Positions 1 to 8,629 are shown, numbered from the stretch's first letter. The stretch: DNA of 64,000 bases from Croceibacterium_A sp035626815 (GCA_035626815.1 DASPMY010000050.1:62001-126000); one strand, 5' to 3'. The notes: generated by a model from the sequence alone, not told the origin. Program-made: numbers and translations.

Positions 1-1012
1 TTTCGGCGACGATGCGGCCGGCGTCGGTGCCGACGAGCCTGGCCGTGCCCGCCGCGACGCCCTCGGGCCGCTCGGTGGTCTCGCGCATCACCAGCACCGG
101 CTTGCCCAGCGCCGGCGCCTCTTCCTGCACCCCGCCGCTGTCGCTGAGCACCAGGTGGCAGATGTCGAGCAGCCGCGCGAAGTGCGGGTAGTCGAGCGGC
201 TCGATCAGCGCCACGTTGTCCAGCCCTGCGAGCTCGCGTTGCATCACCTCGCGGACGTTGGGATTGAGATGCACGGGGAACATCACCGCCACATCCGGCC
301 GCTCGGCGAGCCGGCGGATTGCCGCGGCGATGGCCTGCATCCCTGGCCCGAAGTTCTCGCGCCGGTGGCTGGTCACGCCGACGATCCGCTTGCCGGCGAA
401 GCGCCGCTCCAGCCCGGCGAGGCCGGCGGCCAGCTCCGGCTGCTCGCCGATGCGCGCGGTGATCCAGTGCAGCGCGTCGATCACCGTGTTGCCGGTGACG
501 TGAATCGTCCCGGAGTCGACGTTCTCGCGCCGCAGCGCGGCGGCGGCGGTTTCGGTCGGGGCGCAGTGCAGCGCGGCGATCGTGCCGATGACCCGCCGGT
601 TGATCTCTTCGGGCCATGGATGATGGATGTTGCCGCTGCGCAGCCCGGCCTCGACATGCGCCACCGGAATCTTGCGGTAGTAGGCCGCGAGCGCGCCGGT
701 CATCGCCGTCGCCGTATCGCCCTGGACAACCACCCAGTCGGGACGCTCCGCGTCGATCACTCCGCCCAGCCCGGTCAGCAACGCTGCGGTCAGGTCGTCG
801 AGCGACTGATCGGGGCGCATCAGGTCGAGGTCGTGGTCGGGCGCCAGGCGGGAGATCGCCAGCACCTGGTCGAGCATTCCGCGATGCTGCCCGCTGACGC
901 AAAGGCGGCTCACGAAACGCGCATCCCGCTCGAGCGCGTGGACCAGCGGAAACAGCTTGATCGCTTCGGGACGAGTGCCGAAGACGGTGAGGATGCGCCG
1001 GGGCTCGGTCAT
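1..1012 (-). CDS. wecB: UDP-N-acetylglucosamine 2-epimerase, non-hydrolysing (3' end cut by window)
   Basis: Cytoplasmic enzyme interconverting UDP-GlcNAc and UDP-ManNAc, used for surface-polysaccharide precursors. The first 337 codons are visible; the family is about 370 residues, so the last 35 or so lie outside the window. Seen in the translation: FGTRPEAIKL at the N terminus, GDTATAM and HVEAGLR in the middle, and SGGVQEEAPALGKPVL near the cut, all typical of this GT-B-like family. The ATG at 1012 gives the usual N terminus. It lies 59 bases downstream of tRNA-Asp on the same strand and is separated by 12 kb of housekeeping genes from the sugar locus. A distinct 2-epimerase homologue (fnlC) and a hydrolysing one (neuC) lie further right, so this copy is probably the general ManNAc enzyme. 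Confidence 0.9.
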   Translation of the reverse strand, partial: MTEPRRILTVFGTRPEAIKLFPLVHALERDARFVSRLCVSGQHRGMLDQVLAISRLAPDHDLDLMRPDQSLDDLTAALLTGLGGVIDAERPDWVVVQGDTATAMTGALAAYYRKIPVAHVEAGLRSGNIHHPWPEEINRRVIGTIAALHCAPTETAAAALRRENVDSGTIHVTGNTVIDALHWITARIGEQPELAAGLAGLERRFAGKRIVGVTSHRRENFGPGMQAIAAAIRRLAERPDVAVMFPVHLNPNVREVMQRELAGLDNVALIEPLDYPHFARLLDICHLVLSDSGGVQEEAPALGKPVLVMRETTERPEGVAAGTARLVGTDAGRIVAE

Positions 1013-1071
1013 GCGCGGCGCATAGCGCCTCGCCGTTAAATTGGCGTCAAGCTTCGTCGGGTTGTCCCGAG

Positions 1072-1148
<77 letters not shown>

Positions 1149-1317
1149 TTATCCGGGCCCAAGTCATCGAGATGGGCACCGCTTGGGAGCCGCGCCCCTA
1201 GGGCAGCGTTCCGGGGCTGTCAACCGCGCGAAAATTGCCGCTGCGTTAACCGTATTTTCGCCGGTTCCGGCGCATCCCGCCACCGCCGCGGCGCGCGCCG
1301 CGCGAGGGGGGCGAGGC

Positions 1318-1707
1318 ATGCGTTGGACGATTTTCATGGCGGTATCGCTCACCGCGGTTCCGGCGGCCGCCCAGGAGGTCGCGATCGACAGCTCGGTCTA
1401 TCGCGAGCGCGCCGACGGCAGCGGCGGCCGGCAGATCGAGCCGGCGACGCGGCTGCTGCGGGGCGACCGGGTCGTGACGATCATGCGCTGGCAGCCTCCG
1501 CGCGCCGGGCGTTTCACCGTCGTCAGCGCGGTGCCGCCTCAGCTGGCCATCGAAAGCGCCAGTCAGGCGGGGATCGAGGTGTCGACCGACGGCGGGCTCA
1601 GCTGGCGCCGCCTGGCCGATCCCGACGCGGTGCCGCGCGGCACCACGCACTTGCGCTGGCAGCTCGGCGACGAAGGCCGGATGAGCTATCGCGCGGTCGT
1701 CCGCTAG
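1318..1707 (+). CDS. Small exported protein of unknown function
   Basis: A 129-residue protein with a clear signal peptide: basic start MRW, a hydrophobic stretch, and a likely signal peptidase cut after AAAQ near residue 19. The mature part is short and beta-rich in appearance, with TVVSAVPPQ and a STDGGLSWRRL segment that resembles an Asp-box turn. An in-frame upstream start exists, but the ATG at 1318 follows a purine-rich GGGGGGCGAG and begins exactly at the signal peptide, so it is preferred. The gene converges on the YdeI-like gene with a 4-base overlap of the 3' ends. I do not recognise a family and assign no function. Confidence 0.65.
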   Translation: MRWTIFMAVSLTAVPAAAQEVAIDSSVYRERADGSGGRQIEPATRLLRGDRVVTIMRWQPPRAGRFTVVSAVPPQLAIESASQAGIEVSTDGGLSWRRLADPDAVPRGTTHLRWQLGDEGRMSYRAVVR

Positions 1708-2294
1708 CGTTCGTACTTCCAGTTGCGGCGCTTGCCTTCGGCGAGCCATTCGAGCGCCTGGCCAAGCCGCTTGACGCGCGTCTCGTCGCGCTTGGCCTCG
1801 GTGATCCACTGCAGGTATTCGTGCCGGTGCGAGGGCGCCAGCCCGTCCCAGAACCGCGCGGCGGCCGGATTGGCCGCGAGGCCCGCGGCAAGGTCCTGCG
1901 GCACCTCGATGGCGGCTTTCGGCCTGGCAGGCTGCTGCCGCCGACGTTCCGTCTCGCCGCGGTCGATGCGCGCTTGCGCCGCGCGTAGCCGCTCCGCCAG
2001 ATCGTCATTGGAGGGGAGGTCGGCGAGCGTGGCGATCTTGCCGGCCGAGCCCATCCCGCCGCCTTCGGCGCCCTGACGGCCTTCGCCGTGGATCATGAAG
2101 GCGCAGTGCGCCTTGAACGACGCCATGCCGGCGATGTTCTTACCCTTGTAGATGAAGTGCGGCATGCCCCACTTGATCGCTTCCTCGGCCGCCGGGACCG
2201 CCCGGTGCACGAGCTCGCGCAAGTGCTCGAGGATAGGCCGGGCGAACGGCGCCGCGTTGGCGATCTTGTCGTCGATCCGCGGATCGCGGGTCAT
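1704..2294 (-). CDS. DUF1801 / YdeI-OmpD-associated family protein
   Basis: A 196-residue protein built of two parts. Residues 1-110 match the DUF1801 fold (IKWGMPHFIYKGKNIAGM, then an FMIHGEG strand). Residues 125-196 match the bacteriocin-protection YdeI/OmpD-associated domain, with APSHRHEYLQWITEAKRDET and the basic end EGKRRNWKYER. Members are small cytoplasmic proteins. Enterobacterial YdeI has been linked to stress and antimicrobial-peptide tolerance, but the biochemical role is unsettled. It stands alone here, converging on the small exported protein to its left and separated from bkdB by a repeat element. Confidence 0.85.
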   Translation of the reverse strand: MTRDPRIDDKIANAAPFARPILEHLRELVHRAVPAAEEAIKWGMPHFIYKGKNIAGMASFKAHCAFMIHGEGRQGAEGGGMGSAGKIATLADLPSNDDLAERLRAAQARIDRGETERRRQQPARPKAAIEVPQDLAAGLAANPAAARFWDGLAPSHRHEYLQWITEAKRDETRVKRLGQALEWLAEGKRRNWKYER

Positions 2295-2307
2295 CCTGCC
2301 CTCCCCT

Positions 2308-2390
2308 CGTGCGCCCCAGCGAAGGCGGGGGCGTCAGGCCGTCGGCGCCGCCGGTGCTGCCCGAGTCCCTGCCTTCGCAGGAACGCGCGG
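2308..2390. repeat. Short intergenic repeat element with two hairpins
   Basis: The whole spacer between bkdB and the YdeI-like gene is built from two small inverted repeats: CGCCCC/GGGGCG (2312-2317 with 2328-2333, GCGAAGG-type loop) and CCTGC-CTTC-GCAGG (2368-2381). The AGCGAAGGC and GCCTTCGC cores resemble dispersed intergenic repeats common in sphingomonad genomes. Family membership is from memory; the hairpins are seen directly. The element may also act as a terminator-like end for bkdB, although no T-run follows. Confidence 0.5.
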
Positions 2391-2391
2391 C

Positions 2392-3756
2392 TCAGTCTGC
2401 GAGCAGCAGCACCGGGGTCTCTATAAGCCGTTTCACTTCCTGCACGAAAGCTGCCGCGTCGTAGCCGTCGACCACGCGGTGGTCGCAGCTGATCGACAGG
2501 TTCATCAGCTTGCGTTTCTCGAGGCGCTCGCCGCCCATGCCGTCGGGGACGAACATCGGCCGCTCGACGATGCGGTTGGGGGCGAGGATCGCCACTTCGG
2601 GACGGTTGATCACCGGGGTCGAGGCGATCCCGCCGAGCGGGCCGAGCGAGGTCAGCGTGAAAGTGGAGCCCGACAGCTCCTCGGACTTCGCCTTGCCCTC
2701 GCGCGCCGCTTCGGAGAGGCGCAGGATCTCGGCGGCGAGCTGCCACAGGTTCTTCGCCTGCGCGTCGCGGATCACCGGCACCATCAGCCCGGCCGGGGTC
2801 ATCGTCGCCATGCCGAGGTGGACCGCGCCATGGCGGGTGACCACCTGGGCCTCGTCGTCGTAGCGCGCGTTGAGCATCGGGAATCGCGGCAGGGCGCGGC
2901 ATAGCGCCGCGATCAGCAGCGGCAGCAGGGTCAGCTTGGGCCGGCTGCCGCGGTTGGCGTTGAGATCGCCGCGCAGCTTTTCCAGTTCGGTGACGTCGCA
3001 TTCCTCGACGTAGGCGAAGTGCGGAATGTGGCGCTTGGCCGCCGCCATGTTCTCGGCGATGCGGCGGCGGAGACCGACGACCTTGATCGTCTCGTCGCGC
3101 CCGGTCGGGCCGGCGGGGGCGTAACCCCGGGCGCCGCCATAGGAGATGAACGCGTCGAGGTCGGCATGGCGGATGCGGTCGCCTTCGGCCGGGTGCACGT
3201 CGGCGAGGTCGATGCCGAGCTCGCTGGCGCGGGCCCGCACCGCGGGCGAGGCTAATACCTTGGCGGAGGAGCGACGTGACTCCCCCGCCCCTTTAGAGGC
3301 GGGGGTCGGGGGGCGGGGAATGGCGGGCGTGAGCTTTGGTCCGACAGTCCCCTCTTCCAACCCTCTCCCCTGAAGGGGAGAGGGCTCTTGCGGTTCTTCG
3401 ATAGCCTCCGCGGCGTCCTCGACATCGCTCGGATCGGGCGTCTCGACTTCGATCCGCTCCTCGACGACCGGCGCCTTGGGCGCCGGCGCCGGCGCAGGGC
3501 TTTCGGCCACCTCGCCCGCGGTCTCGAGCACCACCAGCGGCGAGCCGATGGCGATCACGTCGCCGACTTCGCCCGCCACTTCGAGCACCTTGCCGGCCGC
3601 GGGGCTTTCCATCTCGACGGTGGCCTTGTCGGTCATCATGTCGGCGAGGCGGCCGTCCTCCTCGACGAAATCGCCGACCTTGACATGCCAGGCGACGATC
3701 TCGGCCTCGGCGATGCCTTCGCCGATGTCGGGGAGCCGGAAAGTGAAGCGCCCCAT
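2392..3756 (-). CDS. bkdB: Branched-chain 2-oxoacid dehydrogenase E2 (dihydrolipoyl acyltransferase)
   Basis: E2 core of the branched-chain 2-oxoacid dehydrogenase complex, which transfers acyl groups from E1 to CoA during Val/Leu/Ile breakdown. The protein has 454 residues in the standard order. The lipoyl domain (1-80) has the lipoyl-lysine motif TDKATVEMES. An Ala/Pro/Glu linker follows, then a peripheral-subunit-binding domain (about 165-205, SPAVRARASELGIDL), then the catalytic domain ending with DHRVVDGYDAA, whose His is the active-site residue. The ATG at 3756 matches the family N terminus (RFTFRLPDIGEG) and lies 2 bases after the E1-beta stop. Oddity: linker residues about 125-158 are translated from a hairpin repeat element (listed separately). 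No E3 gene is adjacent. Confidence 0.95.
   Translation of the reverse strand: MGRFTFRLPDIGEGIAEAEIVAWHVKVGDFVEEDGRLADMMTDKATVEMESPAAGKVLEVAGEVGDVIAIGSPLVVLETAGEVAESPAPAPAPKAPVVEERIEVETPDPSDVEDAAEAIEEPQEPSPLQGRGLEEGTVGPKLTPAIPRPPTPASKGAGESRRSSAKVLASPAVRARASELGIDLADVHPAEGDRIRHADLDAFISYGGARGYAPAGPTGRDETIKVVGLRRRIAENMAAAKRHIPHFAYVEECDVTELEKLRGDLNANRGSRPKLTLLPLLIAALCRALPRFPMLNARYDDEAQVVTRHGAVHLGMATMTPAGLMVPVIRDAQAKNLWQLAAEILRLSEAAREGKAKSEELSGSTFTLTSLGPLGGIASTPVINRPEVAILAPNRIVERPMFVPDGMGGERLEKRKLMNLSISCDHRVVDGYDAAAFVQEVKRLIETPVLLLAD
3282..3384. repeat. Hairpin repeat element inserted in frame within bkdB
   Basis: Two perfect inverted repeats bound this stretch: CCCCCGCC/GGCGGGGG (3282-3289 with 3298-3305) and a 10-bp stem CCCTCTCCCC/GGGGAGAGGG with loop TGAA (3361-3384). 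Such GC-rich hairpin pairs are normally intergenic. Here the element is read through on the minus strand and encodes the segment beginning SPLQGRGLEEG in the E2 linker, without a stop codon or loss of frame. Confidence 0.75.
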
Positions 3757-3758
3757 CC

Positions 3759-4823
3759 CTAGGCCTCCAGCAGCTTGTCGATCGCTTCGCCGACGCGGAT
3801 CGGCCCGGGGAAATAAGCCCATTCGAGGCTGTGCGGATAGGGGGTGTCGAATCCGGTGACGCGCTCGACCGGGGCCTCCAGATGGTAGAAGCAGCGTTCC
3901 TGCACCAGCGCGGCGAGCTCGGCGCCGAAGCCGGAGGTGCGCGTGGCCTCGTGCACGACCATGCATTTGCCGGTTTTTTCCACCGACTTTTCCACAGCCT
4001 CGATGTCGAGCGGGACGAGCGTGCGCAAGTCGATGATCTCGGCGTCGACGCCCTTCTCGCGGCACACCGCCTCGGCGACGTGGACCATCGTGCCGTAGGC
4101 GAGCACGGTCAGCGCCCCGCCCTCGCGCACGACCCGCGCCTTGCCGAGCGGGATCGAGTAGTAGCCTTCGGGCACTTGCGCGTCGGGGTGGTCCTTCCAG
4201 GGGCGCGTCGGGCGGTCGTAGTAGCCGTCGAACGGGCCGTTGTAGATCCGCTTGGGCTCGAAGAAGATCACCGGGTCGTTGTCCTCGATCGCGGCGATCA
4301 GCAGGCCCTTGGCGTCGTGCGGCGTGCTCGGGACCACCGTCTTGAGGCCGGCGACATGGGTGAACAGCGCCTCGGGGCTCTGGCTGTGCGTCTGGCCGCC
4401 AAAGATGCCGCCGCCGAACGGGCTGCGCACGGTCATCGGCGCGGTGAACTCGCCGGCCGAGCGATAGCGCAGCCGCGCCGCCTCGCTGATCAGCTGGTCG
4501 AGCCCGGGATAGATGTAGTCGGCGAACTGAATCTCCGGCACCGGCCTCAGGCCATACGCGCCCATCCCGACGGCGACGCCGATGATGCCGCATTCGTTGA
4601 TCGGCGTGTCGAACACCCGCGTCTTGCCGTGCTTCTTCTGCAGACCGGCGGTGCAGCGGAACACGCCGCCGAAATAGCCGATGTCCTCGCCCATCACGAT
4701 CACGTCGGGATCGCGCTCGAGCATGGTGTCGAGCGCCTCGTTGATCGCCTCGATCATCGTCAGCGCGCGGGCGGGCGCGTCGGCCAGCGTGACCGGCTCC
4801 TCGTCGGCGTTCAGTCGGGCCAC
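3759..4823 (-). CDS. bkdA2: Branched-chain 2-oxoacid dehydrogenase E1, beta subunit
   Basis: Beta subunit of the thiamine-diphosphate-dependent E1 decarboxylase. The 354-residue length is normal. Visible family stretches are EAINEALDTMLERD, VMGEDIGYFGGVF, FDTPINECGIIG and the transketolase C-terminal part from about residue 215, with IDLRTLVPLD. The start is the GTG at 4823, which overlaps the E1-alpha stop by 13 bases. It is preceded by GAAAGGCAG and leaves only a short leader before the conserved domain; the next in-frame ATG falls inside the domain. The overlap implies translational coupling with bkdA1. The E2 gene follows after 2 bases. Confidence 0.95.
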   Translation of the reverse strand: MARLNADEEPVTLADAPARALTMIEAINEALDTMLERDPDVIVMGEDIGYFGGVFRCTAGLQKKHGKTRVFDTPINECGIIGVAVGMGAYGLRPVPEIQFADYIYPGLDQLISEAARLRYRSAGEFTAPMTVRSPFGGGIFGGQTHSQSPEALFTHVAGLKTVVPSTPHDAKGLLIAAIEDNDPVIFFEPKRIYNGPFDGYYDRPTRPWKDHPDAQVPEGYYSIPLGKARVVREGGALTVLAYGTMVHVAEAVCREKGVDAEIIDLRTLVPLDIEAVEKSVEKTGKCMVVHEATRTSGFGAELAALVQERCFYHLEAPVERVTGFDTPYPHSLEWAYFPGPIRVGEAIDKLLEA

Positions 4824-6091
4824 TTGAGCTGCCTTTCGCGGATCGCCTGCTCGGCCTGCTCCTCGAGATGCCATGGCAGCTCCTCGAACACGTCCTCGAA
4901 CATCGTGTGGAACGGGTGATGGAAGCCATGACCGAGGATGCCGCTCTTCTCCGCCTCGCGCTGCGCCGCCTTGACCTGCTCGTCGAGCTCGCGGTCCATC
5001 GCCTCGTGTCGCTCGTCGGACCATTCGCCGAGCGCGATCAGGTGGTCCTTGAGCCGCGTCACCGGATCGCCGAGCGGCCATTCGCGGCCTTCCTGCGCGC
5101 TACGGTAGACCGTCGGGTCGTCGGAGGTCGAATGGCCCTCGGCGCGGTAGGTGAAGAACTCGATCAGCGTCGGGCCGTTGTTCGAGCGCGCGCGGTCGGC
5201 GGCCCAGCGCTCGGCGGCATAGACGGCGAGCGCGTCGTTGCCGTCGACGCGGAGCCCGGCGATGCCGTAGCCGATCGCGCGCGCCGCAAAGGTCGCCCGC
5301 TCGGCGCCGGCGATGCCCGAAAAGCTCGAGATCGCCCACTGGTTGTTGACCACGTTGAACACCGTCGGCGCGTTGTAGACCGCGGCGAACGTCAGCGCGG
5401 CGTGGAAGTCGCCTTCCGCGGTGGAGCCCTCGCCGACCCACGCGGCGGCGATCTTGCTGTCGCCTTTCATGGCGCTGGCCATCGCGAAGCCGGTCGCCTG
5501 CGGCAGCTGGGTGCCGAGGTTGCCCGAGATGGTGAAGAAGTTCACCGGCGCGGCCGAGTAGAGGATCGGCAGCTGGCGTCCCTTCAGCCTGTCCGCGCGG
5601 TTCGAATAGACCTGGTTGACCATCTCGAGGATCGGATAGTCGCGGGCGATCATGCAGCCTTGCTGGCGATACGAGGGGAAGATCATGTCCTCGAAATCGA
5701 GCGCCAGCGTGGCCGCGACCGAGGTCGCCTCCTCGCCCGAGCACTTGAGGTAGAAGCTGGTCTTGCCCTGCCGCTGGGCGCGGTACATGCGCCCGTCGAA
5801 CGCCCGCACGAGCGCCATCTTGCGCAGGATGTCGCGCATCCGCTCAGGCGTGAGGCGCGGATCCCACGGCCCGTGCGCGCGATTGTCGCTGCCGAGCACG
5901 CGGATGAGGTCATCGCACAGCGGGAAGGTTTCGGACGGCGCGCAAGCCTCGTCCGGCCGGGGCTGCGCGCCGGCTTCAGGTATGGCCAGGTGCGAGAAGT
6001 CGATCGTGTCGCCGGGGCGGAAGCGCGGCTCGGGAACATGCAGCGACAGGCGCGGGCGGTTGGTCCCGGCCTGTGCCTTGTCCTTCGCCAT
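4811..6091 (-). CDS. bkdA1: Branched-chain 2-oxoacid dehydrogenase E1, alpha subunit
   Basis: Alpha subunit of the E1 component, binding thiamine diphosphate and decarboxylating branched-chain 2-oxoacids. It has 426 residues. The diphosphate-binding motif runs from GEGSTAEGDFHAAL to VVNNQ. Also visible are KTSFYLKCSGEEA, FPSYRQQG and the phosphorylation-loop-like SDDPTVYRS, although bacterial enzymes are not known to be kinase-controlled. The roughly 70-residue N-terminal extension before the E1 domain is usual for bacterial branched-chain E1-alpha proteins. First gene of the bkdA1-bkdA2-bkdB operon, with a good promoter about 50 bases upstream. Confidence 0.95.
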   Translation of the reverse strand: MAKDKAQAGTNRPRLSLHVPEPRFRPGDTIDFSHLAIPEAGAQPRPDEACAPSETFPLCDDLIRVLGSDNRAHGPWDPRLTPERMRDILRKMALVRAFDGRMYRAQRQGKTSFYLKCSGEEATSVAATLALDFEDMIFPSYRQQGCMIARDYPILEMVNQVYSNRADRLKGRQLPILYSAAPVNFFTISGNLGTQLPQATGFAMASAMKGDSKIAAAWVGEGSTAEGDFHAALTFAAVYNAPTVFNVVNNQWAISSFSGIAGAERATFAARAIGYGIAGLRVDGNDALAVYAAERWAADRARSNNGPTLIEFFTYRAEGHSTSDDPTVYRSAQEGREWPLGDPVTRLKDHLIALGEWSDERHEAMDRELDEQVKAAQREAEKSGILGHGFHHPFHTMFEDVFEELPWHLEEQAEQAIRERQLKWPD

Positions 6092-6136
6092 CCTCAGCTC
6101 CCGAAGCGTATTGAAACTTTGTTTTACTGGTTCGAC

Positions 6137-6165
6137 ATTTTATTATGTGCGTCCAATGGGGTCAA
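6137..6165 (-). promoter_or_regulatory. Sigma-70-type promoter of the bkd operon
   Basis: On the minus strand, TTGACC (6165-6160) and TAAAAT (6142-6137) are separated by exactly 17 bases. They sit in a strikingly AT-rich patch within GC-rich DNA. The -10 box ends 45 bases upstream of the bkdA1 ATG, leaving a leader of roughly 40 bases that contains GGGAG. The fit to consensus is better than anything else I saw in the window. Confidence 0.65.
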
Positions 6166-6173
6166 GCGTCCGC

Positions 6174-7106
6174 TCAAACGGCCACCGGAGCCGTCAGGCG
6201 ACCTTGCGGCGCATAGTCGGCCACTGCCAAATCCTCGAAGCGATAATCGAAGATCGAATCCGGTTGCCGCATCAAGTCAAGCCGGGGCTCGCCGGCCGGT
6301 TCCCGCGCCAGCTGCTCCTCGACCAGCTCGGCATGGTTGAGATAGAGGTGGGTGTCGCCACCGGTCCAGATCAGCTCGCCTGGTTGGTAACCGGCCTGCG
6401 CCGCGACCATGCGCGTCAGCAGCGCCGCGCCGAACAGGTTGAACGGTAGCCCCAGCGCGACGTCGCAGCTGCGCTGGTAGAGCTGGCATGACAGCCGCTC
6501 GCCCGCGACGTGGAACTGGTAGGTCTTGTGGCACGGCGGCAAGGCCATGCGGTCGAGCTCGGCGACGTTCCAGCCCTCGACGATGTGGCGGCGGCTCCCG
6601 GGATTCGTCCGCAGGCCCTCGATCAGGCGGGCGACCTGGTTGATGCCCGGCCCCGCGCGAAACGTGCCCTCCCCGGCCGGCTCGTACGTCGGCCAATCGA
6701 CCCACTGCTTGCCGTAGACCGGGCCGAGATCGCCCCACCGCTCGGCGAAAGCGGCGTCGTCGGCGATCCGGGCCTCGAACGCCTCCTGCGACAAGTTGTC
6801 GCCGGTCGCCTGGCGATAGCGGGCGAGCGGCCAGTCGCTCCAGATCGTCACGCCCTGCTGCAGCAGCGGGCGGATGTTGGTCTTGCCGGTGAGGAACCAC
6901 AGCATCTCGCGCGCGGCTGCCTTCCAGAACACCCGCTTGGTGGTCAGCAGCGGCACGCGGCAGTCCGAAAGGTCGAAGCGCAACTGCGGCCCGAATACCG
7001 AGCGGGTGCCGATCCCGGTGCGGTCGACGCGCTCGTCGCCCTCCTCCCAGATGCGCCGCATCAGGTCGAGGTACTGCCATTCCCAGTGCGCTGCGGCCGA
7101 GTTCAT
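6174..7106 (-). CDS. thyA: Thymidylate synthase
   Basis: Converts dUMP and methylenetetrahydrofolate to dTMP and dihydrofolate. It has 310 residues. Visible: DRTGIGTRSVFG near the N terminus, LLTTKRVFWKAAAREMLWFL, the active-site cysteine in ALPPCHKTYQFHV, QRSCDVALGLPFN for substrate binding, and WTGGDTHLYLNH. The ATG at 7106 starts just before the conserved WEWQYLDLM; an open frame continues upstream but shows no homology and runs into antisense tRNA-Pro. The protein is somewhat longer than the 264-residue E. coli enzyme because of an insertion at about residues 85-130, which is common in this family. It reads away from tRNA-Pro. Confidence 0.96.
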   Translation of the reverse strand: MNSAAAHWEWQYLDLMRRIWEEGDERVDRTGIGTRSVFGPQLRFDLSDCRVPLLTTKRVFWKAAAREMLWFLTGKTNIRPLLQQGVTIWSDWPLARYRQATGDNLSQEAFEARIADDAAFAERWGDLGPVYGKQWVDWPTYEPAGEGTFRAGPGINQVARLIEGLRTNPGSRRHIVEGWNVAELDRMALPPCHKTYQFHVAGERLSCQLYQRSCDVALGLPFNLFGAALLTRMVAAQAGYQPGELIWTGGDTHLYLNHAELVEEQLAREPAGEPRLDLMRQPDSIFDYRFEDLAVADYAPQGRLTAPVAV

Positions 7107-7207
7107 CGCGGCTTGCGCTACCACCCCAAAAGCCCGCTTGCCAGTGGGGGGTCCCATCCCTATAGGGCCGCCTCTGCCTCGCCCCGGGCTTGCCCGGATG
7201 CGCCGGT

Positions 7208-7284
7208 CGGGGAGTAGCTCAGCCTGGTAGAGCACTGTCTTCGGGAGGCAGGGGCCGGAGGTTCGAATCCTCTCTCCCCGACCA
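7208..7284 (+). tRNA. tRNA-Pro (anticodon CGG)
   Basis: Full cloverleaf. The acceptor arm CGGGGAG pairs with CTCCCCG. The anticodon arm CTGTC/GGCAG has loop TTCGGGA, giving anticodon CGG. The T arm GGAGG/CCTCT has loop TTCGAAT, with discriminator A and an encoded CCA. The following gene starts about 30 bases downstream. No integrase or duplicated tRNA end is visible in the window. Confidence 0.95.
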
Positions 7285-7312
7285 ACTTTCCACTGAAACG
7301 CTCCGGCCTGGA

Positions 7313-8629
7313 ATGAACCGATCCCAGGTCCGTGGTAACTCAATCATCATGGGACGGGTGGGACACGCACCGGGCGCTGGCTATGTCCCGTGTCCGCTCG
7401 AGTCGAATTCCCTCGATCTGACGCCGGCGGAGGTGCGCGCGCGATTCCGGTGGGCAGCGCGCCAGGGCCATCCGCAATGGCTATGGCCCGAGATCGGCGT
7501 CCACGCGTGGCGGGCCGCGCTGCAGCAGATCGCCTCCATCACGCGCGACGTGATGACCGCCGGAAGCTCCCGTCGAGCGCTCGACGGCGACGCGGCGGCG
7601 ACCGGGATCGGCGGCCTGACCTCGGGCATGGGGCCGCTGCTCGGATACTGGCTGGAACGTGGAGCGGTCATCGCCACTCCGGCGGTCGCCGCGATTCTCG
7701 ATCTCCACCTGCGCCACAACCGGGTGCGGATGGCGCGCATGGCCGATCGGGCCGAGATGGTCAGCGGAGTGCTGGCCGAGGCCGCCGTAAGCCACACCCT
7801 CCTCAAGGGAATGCACACGGCGTTCGACTATTTTCCCGAGCCGGGCACAAGGCCCTTGTCCGACATCGACTTGCTCATCCACCCGAGCGACGAGGATCGC
7901 GCCAGCGACGTGCTCCTGGCTCACGGGTTCGAGCCCGGCCTGGCGCACGCCTATCCCGCCGAGCGCAGCTGGCGCCCGAGCGATTCGCCGCGCGAGCCGC
8001 GCAGCCTGTGCCTGGCGCACGCGGACGATCCGTGGACCGTCGATCTCCACACCTCGCTCGACCGGCGTTATGCAGCGGCCGCTCCGATTATCCGCCTCGA
8101 CCGCCTAAGAGCCGATGTGTCCGCCGATCCAGGGCGGCAAACGCTCGCCGAGCCACTGCTCGCGCTGTCGCTGGCGGTGCATGCGAGCTGCGGGCTGTCG
8201 AACCTGACGATGATCAGACTGGTCGAACTGGCGCTCGTCGTCCGGCGGGATTTCGGCGCCGACGCGGCTTCGTGGGGTCCGCTGGTCACCGCGGCGGAGC
8301 GGGCGGGAGCGCTGGGCATGATCTACCCGGCGCTTCGGCTTTGCGAGCAGCTCGTCCCGGGCACGGTTCCGGAGGAAGTCGGACTGCGGGTGGAACGCGA
8401 GGCTCCACCGCGCGTGCGCCGCGTGGTCGATCCGCTCACGCCCGGCGATGCCCAACGGCTGGTCCGCTGCTCGCTGGCCGAACGTTTCATGTGGGCGCCC
8501 TCGCCTTTGACGATCGCCCGGCAAGTGCTGCACGAGATATTCCCGCCCGGGTCAGCGTCGCCGGCCACTCTCGCGGCTATCTACCGAGCCCGCATGTGGC
8601 GGCTGGCCCGCCGTACCCTGACGCAATAG
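7313..8629 (+). CDS. NTP_transf_5-family nucleotidyltransferase-fold protein (first of pair)
   Basis: A protein of about 438 residues of the uncharacterised nucleotidyltransferase family found in exopolysaccharide, exosortase and some peptide-modification loci. The core is LLKGMHTAFDYFPEPGTRPL followed by SDIDLLIHPSD, the paired acidic residues expected of a minimal nucleotidyltransferase, then FEPGLAH and DLHTSLDRR. The start is uncertain: ATG 7313 and ATG 7349 are both in frame and neither has a strong ribosome site, while the frame further upstream is only tRNA-Pro sequence. Its partner gene begins 63 bases downstream with the same architecture. The substrate is unknown. The downstream GT4 gene suggests a role in making or tailoring a glycoconjugate. 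Confidence 0.8.
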   Translation: MNRSQVRGNSIIMGRVGHAPGAGYVPCPLESNSLDLTPAEVRARFRWAARQGHPQWLWPEIGVHAWRAALQQIASITRDVMTAGSSRRALDGDAAATGIGGLTSGMGPLLGYWLERGAVIATPAVAAILDLHLRHNRVRMARMADRAEMVSGVLAEAAVSHTLLKGMHTAFDYFPEPGTRPLSDIDLLIHPSDEDRASDVLLAHGFEPGLAHAYPAERSWRPSDSPREPRSLCLAHADDPWTVDLHTSLDRRYAAAAPIIRLDRLRADVSADPGRQTLAEPLLALSLAVHASCGLSNLTMIRLVELALVVRRDFGADAASWGPLVTAAERAGALGMIYPALRLCEQLVPGTVPEEVGLRVEREAPPRVRRVVDPLTPGDAQRLVRCSLAERFMWAPSPLTIARQVLHEIFPPGSASPATLAAIYRARMWRLARRTLTQ

